A program made the position numbers and the translations under genes. Below the pieces are notes generated by a model. That model worked only from the letters and a program-made list of their open reading frames with translations. It had not been told where the DNA came from and ran no database searches. Of a stretch of DNA of 64,000 nt, positions 31,077 to 40,656 are shown piece by piece. Numbering within the stretch: the first letter of the stretch is position 1; every line of letters starts with the position of its first letter. Source of the DNA: Phycisphaerales bacterium UBA5793 (lineage in GTDB: Bacteria > Planctomycetota > Phycisphaerae > Phycisphaerales > UBA5793); NCBI GenBank assembly GCA_002418285.1, contig DIDT01000053.1:1-64000 (forward strand), given 5' to 3'.

Positions 31077-32222
31077 TCAGATGGAGGAGTCTTGTAGAAA
31101 AGTCCCCGTGTTCGACTGCGGGGAGGAGTCGCCACGGCCCGCGGGGTCAGCCGGCTCCGTCTGGGGCGAGGATTCGGGCTTCGGCTGAGGCCAATGTGAT
31201 CGGACTTGGGACAGGCTTAGGGTGAGGAGAATGATCGAGGCGGCTATGAGGCCGCAGCCCATGGCGAGCAGGGTTCGGCGGCTGCACCATTGAATCAGCC
31301 CAAAAGCAGCCATGCAGAAGATCAGAAGTGCAGGCATCAGCAGCACCGTCAGGCCGGTGAGGTCGGTGATCTCGTAGGAGGGATCGACCCCTTCGCGGAC
31401 CGAGCCGACGAGGTAGAGCCACGGGATGAGCCTGGCGCAAAGCACGCCGAGCCCGAATAACACCGTGAGGATGACCGTGGAAACCGCGCATCGAAGGACA
31501 GCGGCTGGGCGAACGAGGATCCAGAGAGCGAGCAGAGCCAGTCCCTGACCGAGAGGGACCAGGATGAGAACCGTCAGCATCGCGTTGAGGGCCTCGCCCC
31601 CCCACCGCCCAGTTCCCTCACCCCCGAGCACAAGCCGGCCAAGGACCGCCGCCAGCAACAGCACCGGGGACAGGACGAGCAGGCTCTGGGTCAGTCCTCC
31701 CAGAGTGTGCTTGAGCGGGCCGGTCCAGTCGACGAGGAAGACCGGATCACCGTTGCCGCCGGATTGTTGAGCCGCCGGACCCGGTTCGCTGCTCACCGTC
31801 CAAAGCCACAACATCGCGGCGGTGATGAGCAGGTGACCCGACCAGTCCATCAGGCGGCCAGTGAATGAGGCCAGGACGAGCACGATGGCGATGGCAATCA
31901 ATGCGACGACATGGTGCCCGTCAATACACCGAACAGGCTGACAACGATGGTCGATCAGCGCAGCACCCGTGATGAGACAAACGCATGCAATGGGCGCCAG
32001 ATCCATCAGGCTGAGCAGCAATGGCGAAGAGAGGCGGGTGGCCCCCGGGAGCAGCGGCGCCACCGCGACAGGCAGCGCTAGCAGCAACGGAAGCCAGATA
32101 TCGAGCCACGACTTGAGAGCCCGCGATTGGGGCGGTTCCTTCGCGAGAATCGGGATGACGCCCAGCAGAAGGGCGCATAACATCGCGAGTATGGCTGCGG
32201 CAGCGCTGAGATGTGCAATCAT
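31077..32222 (-). CDS. Polytopic membrane protein of unknown function
   Basis: A 381-residue protein from ATG 32222 (MIAHLSAAAAILAML); the longer open frame upstream is arginine-rich shadow across the divergent intergenic region. There are about nine hydrophobic segments, for example WLPLLLALPVAVAPLL, VVALIAIAIVLVLASFTG, LVLSPVLLLAAVLGRLV and LTVLILVPLGQGLALLALWI. The C-terminal 30 residues are polar and proline rich. No family is recognised. No strong ribosome-binding site precedes this start. It is upstream of and co-directional with the reductase-tail gene. Confidence 0.65.
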   Translation of the reverse strand: MIAHLSAAAAILAMLCALLLGVIPILAKEPPQSRALKSWLDIWLPLLLALPVAVAPLLPGATRLSSPLLLSLMDLAPIACVCLITGAALIDHRCQPVRCIDGHHVVALIAIAIVLVLASFTGRLMDWSGHLLITAAMLWLWTVSSEPGPAAQQSGGNGDPVFLVDWTGPLKHTLGGLTQSLLVLSPVLLLAAVLGRLVLGGEGTGRWGGEALNAMLTVLILVPLGQGLALLALWILVRPAAVLRCAVSTVILTVLFGLGVLCARLIPWLYLVGSVREGVDPSYEITDLTGLTVLLMPALLIFCMAAFGLIQWCSRRTLLAMGCGLIAASIILLTLSLSQVRSHWPQPKPESSPQTEPADPAGRGDSSPQSNTGTFLQDSSI

Positions 32223-32459
32223 CGGAGGCACGCCGAAAGTGTAGACGCAGAGCCGCGCGGTCGGAACTGCACGAGCGTGAACGAGGCGGGCCCACCGCCG
32301 AACCAGATCGACCTGACGCGAAGTCGCGCGATGCGACACTGCGAGGTTTCGGCGGAGGCAGTCTTCCGCTTTCCCACCAACGTCGGGGCGAATGACATCC
32401 GGTTTCATGCGTCTTGGACGATGCATCGAACCTGGAGTTTGACACACGGGAGAAAGACC
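32223..32459. other. Divergent intergenic region
   Basis: This 237-base region lies between the membrane protein and the LEPR-motif protein, which are divergent. I see no gene and no convincing promoter or hairpin. GGGAGAAAG (32448-32456) is the ribosome-binding site for the right-hand gene. Confidence 0.3.
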
Positions 32460-35400
32460 ATGCCAGCGTTTCGCGATCGCACGATCCGTCGTCAGACTGT
32501 CCAGCCTGACTCCCGCCCGTCGTTCCAGCCGCTGGAGCCGCGAAAGCTGCTCAGCGCCACCCCGGCGGACATCGCAGCGGCGCTCGATCTGCCCGAGGGT
32601 GTGATTGTGACCTACGAGGGCCACAATGACGCGGTGGGCGTGTTCGAGAACTACACCGCACAGGGACTGCTTGGAATGCCCTCGGGCCCCAACGGTCAGT
32701 TTCTGGCGATCAGCACGGCCCATGCATTCGATGGAACTCGCACGACAGACGCTGGAACGCGCGACGCCACAACGCATTACCGCGACCTGGGCGATGAAGG
32801 CGCCGACGACGATTCCGCGACTGTTCGCTTCACGCTGACCGTTCCCAATTCAGCCAACGTGCAACGGCTGCTCATCGACTTTCTGTACGCCTCGGACATG
32901 GGCACAGATGGCGGCGATTACTTCGACATCATTGTGAACGGCGTGAATATCGCGCAGGCCGACGGCCGGGGCCGCATTGAGGCCGGTGGGGCGTACGTGA
33001 CCAACGAGCGCGACCCTGAACTTGATGCCGATGTGCCGGGTTACGGGTTTGAAGTTGGAACGGAATACTCTGACCTGCTTACGGCTTCGTACACGATTCC
33101 CAATGGCGTGATGTCGCTGGACATCGAGATCACCATTGCCGACTCGACCGATCCGATGAAAGACGCCTGGGCGCTGATCGATAACATCCGGTTCGAAGAG
33201 CCGCAGGTCGTGTACCTGGACTTCGACGGCGAAGACATCGGCTCGTTCTTCCTCGAAGGGACCGACTATGTCGTGGGGTCGTTTGATGCGAACGACTTTG
33301 GACTTGGTGGTGACTTCGCCGACGTGATTCGCACGGACCTTGAGACGCTGTTCGCTGACTACAGCCTTGTTTTCACAACTTCGCTCCCCTCGAGCGGTGA
33401 CTTCATGCACGTGGTCGTTGGCGGCCGCAACAGTGACACCGTCACGATTGAGAACACGAACAGCACGGATTGGTTACTCCGTCCGCTGAACTCTTCCACG
33501 ACGTTTGGAAAGCTGTTCAACTACGTCAACTTCCGCAATGCCAACGGCACGGAACGCTCTTTTGGTCTGGCGGATCGACTGGACCTTGACAACCACGATC
33601 GAGGCGACATGGCCGTCGTGTTTGCCAAGGAAATCGCCCGGTTCGGTGAATTCGACTACAGCGATCTGCGCAACACGATCGCCCATTACATCGGTCGAAA
33701 TCTTGGACTGCGCCCCGAAGATCCCGACGATCTGAATGCGATCAACTCGATCATGAATGAGGATATCTCCAGTCGTGGCGATCAGTTCCTTGATGACAAT
33801 GTCGATCTGCTCAGCATCCAGTGGGGCGATCGAATTGAAGGCGCCACGATCATGCGCCAGAACGCGCACGACGTCCTGCTGGACATCCTCGGCTCTTCCA
33901 CCGGCGATCCGGGCATCTTCCGCGCCCGCACTGACATCGCCAAGCTCAACGAAGCCCACTGGACCATCACACCGCCCGTTCGAGGCCACCTGTTCGATGC
34001 CCAATTCATCGTGATCGGCGACAAGCACACCCGAACCACAATCACCATGGCGGATGTCTGGGAGACGAACCAGATCCTCGTTACGGACTACGCCGGAGGC
34101 GATCCACAGATCGTCATCACGGCGGCAAGTCGCGCCGGCGGCGCGATCACCTACGAAACATATGGGCCGCGAAACCTCGGGCAGTACAACCAGGTCACCG
34201 ACGACGCGCAGATTGTGCTCATCAGCCTCTTTCAGGAAATCAATTCTCAGCCGGTGTTCCGTGGCAGTTCGACGGTCATCCGCACGGCGGTGGCAGATAC
34301 GACCGTCTACTACACATCGTACGAGTACACCGATCTGGACGGCGACCTCATCACGGTCAAACTCAGCTCGCGAACGGGACTCTTCGCGGTTGAGGAGACG
34401 GATGGCGGCCTCGTCATTACGCTGGCTGAAACGGACGCCTCGCGCGATACGCTTACGGTCAACGTGAAGAAACGCAACGGCGGCGATGGGCGCTCCACCA
34501 TCAGCGGTATTCTCGGATCAGGACTCAAGACGCTCAAGGTGCAGAAGACTGACATCGACGGCGCAGGCGTCGATCTGGTCAGCGTCAAGACCGGGCGGTT
34601 TGAGAGCATCGCCGAAGGAACCAGCTTCAACATCCGCCAGGATTCCGATGTCAATGGCGACTTCACCTTCGAATCCATCGGAGGCGACTCGCGATTTGTG
34701 ATCGGCCGCACGGCTCACAAGTTCAAGTCTGAGGAGATCACGGGCGGGACATTTGCCTTCGGCGATCTCGATAAATTGGACGCCCGCAATGATCTGACCG
34801 TTCAGCGACTCGACATCGAGGATGGAATCAAGGCGCTGATCAAAGTTCATGGCGACGCGATCGGCGGTGTGTGGACCGTATGGACCGAAAACGACAATCA
34901 TGATTCGTGGAAGATGATCGACATACGCGGTGCCGCCATCGGGATCACCATTGATGCACCCGGGCGGCTCTCCACGCTCAAGGTACGAGACGACTTTGAC
35001 GGCGAGGTGGATGTCTTTGCCCTCAAGAACGCCACGCTCAAAGGAGACTGGACAGGCAGCATGATCCTGCGCCACGACGGCACCGATCTGAAGCAATCCG
35101 CCAAGTCGATTAAAGTCACTGGCGTCGCACGCGATGTGCTGTTCCAGACTCAGGATTCCATTAACCTGATTCAGCTTGGAGCCGCGATCGACAGCAACTT
35201 CTACGTCGGTTTTGATCTGTCCGTCGTGAGTGGGCTGGTCGTCGATCCGAACCTCATCGTCAACGAGAACGCGCGCGTCAAGACGCTCAAGCTTCGAGGG
35301 GTGCGGGACGAGATGTTCGACATGGTCAACTCCATCTTTTCAGCAGTCACGTTCGGGAAGGTCACGCTCGGAGACATCAACGGGGACAACAGCGGTGTGC

Positions 35401-35534
35401 CCTTTGGCCTGTCAGCCCGCGGCGTCGATCGTATCGAGTATGACACGGGCACCGGCAAGGTGAAGAACAAGAGCGACACCTGGTTTGTCGACAACGACAA
35501 CAGCGATGATTTCCTGCTGGGCCGGATCATCTGA
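32460..35534 (+). CDS. Secreted LEPR-motif protein with choice-of-anchor-like domain and degenerate metzincin
   Basis: A 1024-residue protein from ATG 32460, with GGGAGAAAG upstream. Near the N terminus, after a basic stretch, comes LEPRKLLSA (about residues 23-31), the planctomycete export-type motif. Residues about 50-250 resemble choice-of-anchor/lectin-like surface domains (LIDFLYASDMG, DYFDIIVNGVNIAQADG). Residues about 255-440 resemble a metzincin-type peptidase, but the zinc motif is broken: TIAHYIGRNLGL at 406-417 in place of HExxHxxG, followed by NSIMNEDI as Met-turn. The last 500 residues are beta-rich domains with FTLTV-like strands. An inactive or binding protein is the likely reading. 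Confidence 0.75.
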   Translation: MPAFRDRTIRRQTVQPDSRPSFQPLEPRKLLSATPADIAAALDLPEGVIVTYEGHNDAVGVFENYTAQGLLGMPSGPNGQFLAISTAHAFDGTRTTDAGTRDATTHYRDLGDEGADDDSATVRFTLTVPNSANVQRLLIDFLYASDMGTDGGDYFDIIVNGVNIAQADGRGRIEAGGAYVTNERDPELDADVPGYGFEVGTEYSDLLTASYTIPNGVMSLDIEITIADSTDPMKDAWALIDNIRFEEPQVVYLDFDGEDIGSFFLEGTDYVVGSFDANDFGLGGDFADVIRTDLETLFADYSLVFTTSLPSSGDFMHVVVGGRNSDTVTIENTNSTDWLLRPLNSSTTFGKLFNYVNFRNANGTERSFGLADRLDLDNHDRGDMAVVFAKEIARFGEFDYSDLRNTIAHYIGRNLGLRPEDPDDLNAINSIMNEDISSRGDQFLDDNVDLLSIQWGDRIEGATIMRQNAHDVLLDILGSSTGDPGIFRARTDIAKLNEAHWTITPPVRGHLFDAQFIVIGDKHTRTTITMADVWETNQILVTDYAGGDPQIVITAASRAGGAITYETYGPRNLGQYNQVTDDAQIVLISLFQEINSQPVFRGSSTVIRTAVADTTVYYTSYEYTDLDGDLITVKLSSRTGLFAVEETDGGLVITLAETDASRDTLTVNVKKRNGGDGRSTISGILGSGLKTLKVQKTDIDGAGVDLVSVKTGRFESIAEGTSFNIRQDSDVNGDFTFESIGGDSRFVIGRTAHKFKSEEITGGTFAFGDLDKLDARNDLTVQRLDIEDGIKALIKVHGDAIGGVWTVWTENDNHDSWKMIDIRGAAIGITIDAPGRLSTLKVRDDFDGEVDVFALKNATLKGDWTGSMILRHDGTDLKQSAKSIKVTGVARDVLFQTQDSINLIQLGAAIDSNFYVGFDLSVVSGLVVDPNLIVNENARVKTLKLRGVRDEMFDMVNSIFSAVTFGKVTLGDINGDNSGVPFGLSARGVDRIEYDTGTGKVKNKSDTWFVDNDNSDDFLLGRII

Positions 35535-35639
35535 GCCAGGTCGTCGGATAGGATAACCCCTGTGGTTGGGACGCAACTCGGTGGCCGCTGAGCCATACGA
35601 GGAGGCGTTCGCTTTAGTCAACATTCCAAGGGGTCTGTA

Positions 35640-37190
35640 ATGATTTCACGCACTATGCCGGCCAGAGCAATCCGCTTTCACCTCTGTCTGACTCTCGGGC
35701 TCGCCGCCCTGCTGACCGGGTGTACGGCCAGGAATGACAATTCAAACGCACACCTTGCTCCCAGCGCGACTCCGGCCGAGCAACAGTGGTCGGCTGAGGT
35801 CATTCGCATCCTCGATGAAGGCAAGAACCGCAACCAGGTGATGGACCGCCTCACTCACCTGACGCAGGAGATCGGACCCCGCCTGACGGGATCCACGCGG
35901 GCCAAGATGGCCAATGACTGGGAGGCGGAGATGTTTCGGTCGTGGGGCCTTCAGAACGTCGAGGTGCGCCAGTGGGGAACGATTCCGGCGGGCTTTGACC
36001 GAGGCCCCTCCTATGGCCGAATGGTCGCGCCTGCTGATCGCGAGTTTGAATTCACCTGGCCCGCCTGGAGTCCTGGAACGGATGGACCGAGCAAGGGCAA
36101 CGTCTATCGGGAACCCACGACGCAGGAAGAATTCGACGACATCGCATCAACGCTCAAGGGAGCATGGATCCTTCAGCCCGCCCGGGCGCGCGGCTCGCGC
36201 CGCGGCGTTGTCGAAACCTCCGGCGCTACCCCGACCGACTGGCTGACCAAATGCAAGGATGCCGGGATCGCGGGAGTCATCTCCGCGGCCCGCGGCGGGG
36301 AACTCGTTCACACGAGTGGTCGATACAACAGCGTCGATCTTGAAAACCTGCCGAAGTGGGTCAACGTAACGGTGCGTCGATCCGACTACGACGCCATCAA
36401 CAGTCGCTTGGCGGATGGTGAGGATGTGGTGGTCGAGTTTGACTGCAATGCCACCTTTGTTCCCGGTCCGGTTCCGTGTTACAACGTCATCGCCGAGATC
36501 CCCGGCACCCTCTGGCCGGATGAAGTCGTCATCGTTTCCGCGCATACCGACAGTTGGGACGGCCCCGGATCAGAGGGAACGGTGGACAACGGAACCGGAA
36601 CCTGCGTGACTCTTGAGGCAGCCCGCATCCTTGCCACCAGTGGCGTCAAGCCCAAGCGCACCATCCGCTTTGTACTCTGGACGGGTGAGGAACAGGGCCT
36701 GCTGGGCTCGCGGGCGTACGTGAACACGCTGAGCGAGGAGGAGCTTTCCAAGATCTCCGCCGTGTTCGTCGACGACGGCGGCACGAACTACGAGGGTGGA
36801 TTGCAGGTGGTCGAACCGATGGCGGCGATGCTCACGGAGGCGACGGCCCCGATCAATGCGGTCTTCCCTGACATGCCCGTGGAGATCCACATCAATCCGC
36901 GCATGCCTCGTGGCGGCGCGAGCGATCACGCTTCATTCAACGCCAAGGGCGTGCCGGGCTTCTTCTGGGATGAAGTCGGTCGCGCTGACTATCGCTTCGC
37001 CTGGCATACCCAGAACGACAAGCTGGAGCAGGCGATTCCTGAGTACCTTGTCCAGTCCTCGACCTGCGCTGCCGTGACCGCCTTCAACGTCGCCAACGCG
37101 CCGACGCTTCTTCCGCGTGAGCAGGCCCAAACTGATGAAACGGCCGGCGAAGCTCCGACGCCACGAGGCGGGCGGCAGAACAACAATTGA
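35640..37190 (+). CDS. M28-family zinc aminopeptidase-like lipoprotein
   Basis: A 516-residue protein from ATG 35640 with a lipoprotein signal (lipobox LTGC near residue 31). A protease-associated type insert lies at about residues 165-275. The M28 core follows with all expected metal-ligand positions: VSAHTDSW (H302), TVDNGTG (D316), WTGEEQGLLGS (E350, E351) and GGASDHASF (H430), plus AYVNTLSEEELSKISAV and the aspartate of VFVDDGG. It should be an active di-zinc aminopeptidase or carboxypeptidase on the periplasmic face or outer membrane. The tail is low-complexity (PTPRGGRQNNN). Confidence 0.93.
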   Translation: MISRTMPARAIRFHLCLTLGLAALLTGCTARNDNSNAHLAPSATPAEQQWSAEVIRILDEGKNRNQVMDRLTHLTQEIGPRLTGSTRAKMANDWEAEMFRSWGLQNVEVRQWGTIPAGFDRGPSYGRMVAPADREFEFTWPAWSPGTDGPSKGNVYREPTTQEEFDDIASTLKGAWILQPARARGSRRGVVETSGATPTDWLTKCKDAGIAGVISAARGGELVHTSGRYNSVDLENLPKWVNVTVRRSDYDAINSRLADGEDVVVEFDCNATFVPGPVPCYNVIAEIPGTLWPDEVVIVSAHTDSWDGPGSEGTVDNGTGTCVTLEAARILATSGVKPKRTIRFVLWTGEEQGLLGSRAYVNTLSEEELSKISAVFVDDGGTNYEGGLQVVEPMAAMLTEATAPINAVFPDMPVEIHINPRMPRGGASDHASFNAKGVPGFFWDEVGRADYRFAWHTQNDKLEQAIPEYLVQSSTCAAVTAFNVANAPTLLPREQAQTDETAGEAPTPRGGRQNNN

Positions 37191-37210
37191 ATCCAGCGAG
37201 CAATGAACGC

Positions 37211-37240
37211 GGGACCGGTGGAGCAGCGTGCACCGGTCCC
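37211..37240. terminator. Bidirectional terminator between converging genes
   Basis: A perfect 10-base-pair stem GGGACCGGTG (37211-37220) and CACCGGTCCC (37231-37240) with a 10-base loop, lying between the stops of the M28 gene (plus) and gspF (minus). The flanking T runs are weak on both sides. Confidence 0.6.
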
Positions 37241-37264
37241 CGTCCTTGTTCTGCCGGGATGATG

Positions 37265-38491
37265 TTATTTGATAACTTTCGAGATCGTCATGATCGGCAG
37301 CAGCATCGCAATGGCGACAAAGCCGACAACGGCGCCCATAACAGCGATCATTGCAGGTTCGATGAACTGCGTGACGCGCGTGATGGTGTCGTCCAACTCA
37401 TCTTCCGAGGTCTGACCGATCTGCTCCATGACCGGCCCGAGGCGGCCGGTGTGCTCGCCGGCGGAGATCATGCGCACCACACTTGGATGAATGAGAGTGC
37501 TCTGTGAGAAGGCGTTGCTCAATGACCGCCCCTGCTCGAGGTCAAACTCGACCTGCTTCCACAGGGTCTGGTAGTAGTGATTATTCGTGATGCCGCACGT
37601 GATCGAGACTGCCTCAAGCAGATCGACACCCGACACGATGAGCGTGGCCATGGTGCGGGCGCTGCGGGTGAGGAAGAGCTGTCGGTACATCCCGCCGATG
37701 ACGGGCATGTGGAGCTTGATCCAGTCCACGGAGCGACGGCCGTTTCGCGTCCGCAGAAACAAAGCCAGCGCGACTCCCACCACGCCGATACCCGCCAGGA
37801 TGGGGATCCAGTGGTGCTGCAAGTAGTCGCTGATTCCAAGCATGATCTTCGTGGGCAAGGGCAGCATGGCGGCTCGTTTTGCATAGATCGTGGCAAAGCG
37901 CGGGAGTACGACGGTGACGAGGAAAGCGGTAATAGCCAGCGACAGGATGATCATCACGCACGGATAGGCAAGCGCGCCTCGAATCTGCTTGGCGGTTTTC
38001 TGTTCCTTGGTCATGTACTTGGCCACGCGACCGAGCATGAGCGACATGGTGCCTGACGCTTCCGACGCCTTGACGAGCGTGACGGTGATTATTGGGAAGA
38101 CACGGGGCCAGCGTGCCATGGCGGAGGACAGGGTCGCGCCTGAGTGAACTTCATCCTGAATCGCCCTTGAAATGCGACGAAAATGGGTGGTCTGACCGAC
38201 TTCATTGAATGCCTCGAGCGCATCGCCAAGAGGCACGCCGGCGTCAAGCATGACGCTGATCTGATGGCAGAATTCGATGACATCCGGCCGGGACACGCGC
38301 CGTGCGGCCTCGGCAGTACGGATCTGCTCGACTCGGCTTTCCATTGACTTGACGACGCCCGGCGTGATATCGAGGACGTACTTACCCTCGGCGCGCAGAA
38401 CGCGACTGGCTTCCATTATGGACTCCGAGTTGATCGTACCGTCGATCAATTCGCCTCGAAGATCGCGTGCCCGGTAGGTGAAGACGCCCAT
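37265..38491 (-). CDS. gspF: Type II secretion / type IV pilus inner-membrane platform protein GspF (PilC)
   Basis: A 408-residue protein from ATG 38491, the family length. It begins VFTYRARDLRGELIDGTINS and has two T2SSF domains: the first with VIEFCHQISVMLDAGVPLGD and ATLSSAMARWPRVFP, the second with LFLTRSARTMATLIVSGVDL and LSNAFSQSTLIHPSVVRMIS. Three membrane segments are present, the last near the C terminus (MIAVMGAVVGFVAIAMLLPI). It anchors the assembly ATPase beneath the pseudopilus. It is the last gene of the long minus-strand secretion locus, 39 bases after gspE. Confidence 0.94.
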   Translation of the reverse strand: MGVFTYRARDLRGELIDGTINSESIMEASRVLRAEGKYVLDITPGVVKSMESRVEQIRTAEAARRVSRPDVIEFCHQISVMLDAGVPLGDALEAFNEVGQTTHFRRISRAIQDEVHSGATLSSAMARWPRVFPIITVTLVKASEASGTMSLMLGRVAKYMTKEQKTAKQIRGALAYPCVMIILSLAITAFLVTVVLPRFATIYAKRAAMLPLPTKIMLGISDYLQHHWIPILAGIGVVGVALALFLRTRNGRRSVDWIKLHMPVIGGMYRQLFLTRSARTMATLIVSGVDLLEAVSITCGITNNHYYQTLWKQVEFDLEQGRSLSNAFSQSTLIHPSVVRMISAGEHTGRLGPVMEQIGQTSEDELDDTITRVTQFIEPAMIAVMGAVVGFVAIAMLLPIMTISKVIK

Positions 38492-38530
38492 GATTCAAAT
38501 CTCCAGATTCGTCGTGCCGAACAGGCTGCC

Positions 38531-40270
38531 TCAGAGAGCGGTCGAGAAGAACACTTCCTCAACGGTCGTCAGTCCTTCGACGGCTTTGCGCAATCCATCC
38601 TGGCGCAAGTTGACATACTTGACCTTGCTGAGTACGGCGCGCAGTTCATGCAGATTGGCGCCCTTGCCGATGGCTTCGAGCACGTGTTCGCTCGGGATGA
38701 ACAACTCAAAGATGCCAACGCGACCGGAGTATCCCGTGGAGCGACACTTCGTGCAACCGGCGCCATGATAGAGCGTGTCAAACTTTCCAATGGACTGCTC
38801 GACTGCTTTGCGCGTGATTGCATCGACTTCGATGGGCTCCTTGCAGTGCACACAGATCTTGCGAACAAGTCGCTGGGCAAGGACTCCTCGGACAATTGCG
38901 GCGACGAGGTATGGTTCGACGCCAAGATTGATCAATCGAGTGACTGCACTGGGCGCGTCGTTGGTGTGCAATGTGCTCATGACGAGATGGCCGGTCAGCG
39001 CTGCCTGCGTGACGATGCGAGCCGTCTCCGAATCGCGGATTTCGCCCACCATGATGACATCGGGATCCTGTCGCAACAGCGATCGGAGTGCCGTGGCAAA
39101 CGTGAAGCCGGCTTTTTCATTGACCTGGAACTGGTTAATGCCGGCGATGCCCGCCTCCACCGGATCTTCGACAGTGCTGATGTTGATCTCTTCGGAATTC
39201 AGTTCCACCATCGCTGAGTAGAGCGTCGTGGATTTGCCGCTGCCCGTTGGCCCGGTAACGAGCACGACGCCGTTGGGTTGGCTGACGATTCCGCGCCATG
39301 TCTTGAGCATCTCAGCGGTGAAGCCGAGCTTCTCTACATTCACGATAACGTTGCTGCTGTCGATGATACGGACGACGACCTTTTCGCCGTTCTTCCCCGG
39401 CATGGTCGAAACGCGCAAGTCAACGGGGCGACCATCGAGCATGACGTGGATATCGCCATCCTGAGGCAACCGACGCTCGGAGATGTCCATGCCCGACATG
39501 ATCTTGATGCGGCTCACGATCGCCATCTGCATCGCGGGTGGAGGACTGATTTTCTGGTACAGTCGACCGTCAACGCGATAGCGAACGCGCAAGCGCCCAT
39601 TTTCGGGCTCGATGTGGATGTCTGATGCGCCCTCCTGCACGGCGGAGTAGATCAGGAAGTTGACCAGTTTCACAACCGGCGAATGCCCCGCGACCTCTTC
39701 GAGTTTCGAGAGCTCGGTGATCTGCCGTTCGACCACTGCAAAGTCGTCGTCATTCAACTCCTGGTAGATATCGTCAATGACAAAGACGTTGGCATCGGGA
39801 AGGTATTGGCGAAGCGTGTTCTGAATGTCGGTCGCGGCACTGGCGACGATCTGGACGTCGTAGTTGCTCAGGCGCGTGATTTCTTCGACAAGATAGAGGT
39901 TCGCCGGTTCCGCGACGGCCACGGTGAGACGACCCCGCACCAAGAACAGCGGCAGCACGCCGTGTGTTTCAAGGAACTCGCGCGGCAGCGACTCGATGAC
40001 CTTGGGATCAGCCAACTTGGGAGACACCTTCGCGTAGGGTACTCCGTAGGCTTCAGCCAAAACGGACAGCACCTGGTCTTCCGTGACGTAGCCCATCTCG
40101 ACGAGGACTTCGCCCAGCAACTTGCGATGGCCACCCTGCCCTTGTCCGGCCAGAGCTTCCTTGAGCTGTTCTTCGGTCAGCAGTCCTCGATCGAGAAGCA
40201 TTTCACCAAGTTGCATCTTGGTGCCGTCTCGAAGGGAGCAGCGATCGGTTGCAGCGGATGCCTGAATCAT
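38531..40270 (-). CDS. gspE: Type II secretion / pilus assembly ATPase GspE (PilB) with MshEN-like c-di-GMP-binding repeats
   Basis: A 579-residue ATPase; I prefer ATG 40270, preceded by AAGGGG, over ATG 40318. Residues about 20-43 and 51-74 form two repeats of the MshEN pattern (LGxxLxxxG...L...L..Q: QLGEMLLDRG and LLGEVLVEMG), known elsewhere to bind cyclic di-GMP. The ATPase core has VKLVNFLIYSAVQEGASDIH, Walker A TGPTGSGKSTTLY, Walker B-type LLRQDPDVIMVGEIRD, and the tetracysteine zinc site CVHCKEP...CTKCRSTGYSG. It powers pseudopilus assembly. It follows the STAS gene by 50 bases. Confidence 0.94.
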   Translation of the reverse strand: MIQASAATDRCSLRDGTKMQLGEMLLDRGLLTEEQLKEALAGQGQGGHRKLLGEVLVEMGYVTEDQVLSVLAEAYGVPYAKVSPKLADPKVIESLPREFLETHGVLPLFLVRGRLTVAVAEPANLYLVEEITRLSNYDVQIVASAATDIQNTLRQYLPDANVFVIDDIYQELNDDDFAVVERQITELSKLEEVAGHSPVVKLVNFLIYSAVQEGASDIHIEPENGRLRVRYRVDGRLYQKISPPPAMQMAIVSRIKIMSGMDISERRLPQDGDIHVMLDGRPVDLRVSTMPGKNGEKVVVRIIDSSNVIVNVEKLGFTAEMLKTWRGIVSQPNGVVLVTGPTGSGKSTTLYSAMVELNSEEINISTVEDPVEAGIAGINQFQVNEKAGFTFATALRSLLRQDPDVIMVGEIRDSETARIVTQAALTGHLVMSTLHTNDAPSAVTRLINLGVEPYLVAAIVRGVLAQRLVRKICVHCKEPIEVDAITRKAVEQSIGKFDTLYHGAGCTKCRSTGYSGRVGIFELFIPSEHVLEAIGKGANLHELRAVLSKVKYVNLRQDGLRKAVEGLTTVEEVFFSTAL

Positions 40271-40320
40271 GACGTACCCCTTGCGACCGCGCGTTCCGAA
40301 ACGCGGTCCTTTGTTCATCT

Positions 40321-40656
40321 CTAGCGAAGGCTGCGAATGGCGTCGGTTACTTCCTCATGCATGTCGAACTGGTGTTGCAGTCTGGTGATCTCCAGGATCT
40401 TGCGGATGTTCTCTTCGGGAGCGACAAGCCGGATCTGGCCAAGATGTTCCGCAGCCGCTTCCTGCAGCCAGAGAAGAGACTCGAGTCCCGCACTGTCGAT
40501 GAAGGTCATCCCCTGAATCTGCAGCACGAAGTCCCGTGTGCCTTTGTGGATGCGCTCAGTGACCGTGCGACGAAACGAATCGATGTGATCCGTTGTCATG
40601 TCGCCATCGATGGAGACGATGGAGATCTTATCGTGGTCTTCGTACTTCAGTTTCAT
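40321..40656 (-). CDS. STAS-domain anti-anti-sigma-factor-like protein
   Basis: A 111-residue STAS domain from ATG 40656. It has ISIVSIDGDMTTDHIDSFRR, the core QIQGMTFIDSAGLESLLWLQ with the switch serine in DSAGL, and GQIRLVAPEENIRKILEITR. Its start ATGA overlaps the HD-GYP stop, so translation is coupled. Placement between HD-GYP and GspE suggests a partner-switching input into the secretion locus; no cognate RsbW-type kinase is in the cluster. Confidence 0.9.
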   Translation of the reverse strand: MKLKYEDHDKISIVSIDGDMTTDHIDSFRRTVTERIHKGTRDFVLQIQGMTFIDSAGLESLLWLQEAAAEHLGQIRLVAPEENIRKILEITRLQHQFDMHEEVTDAIRSLR

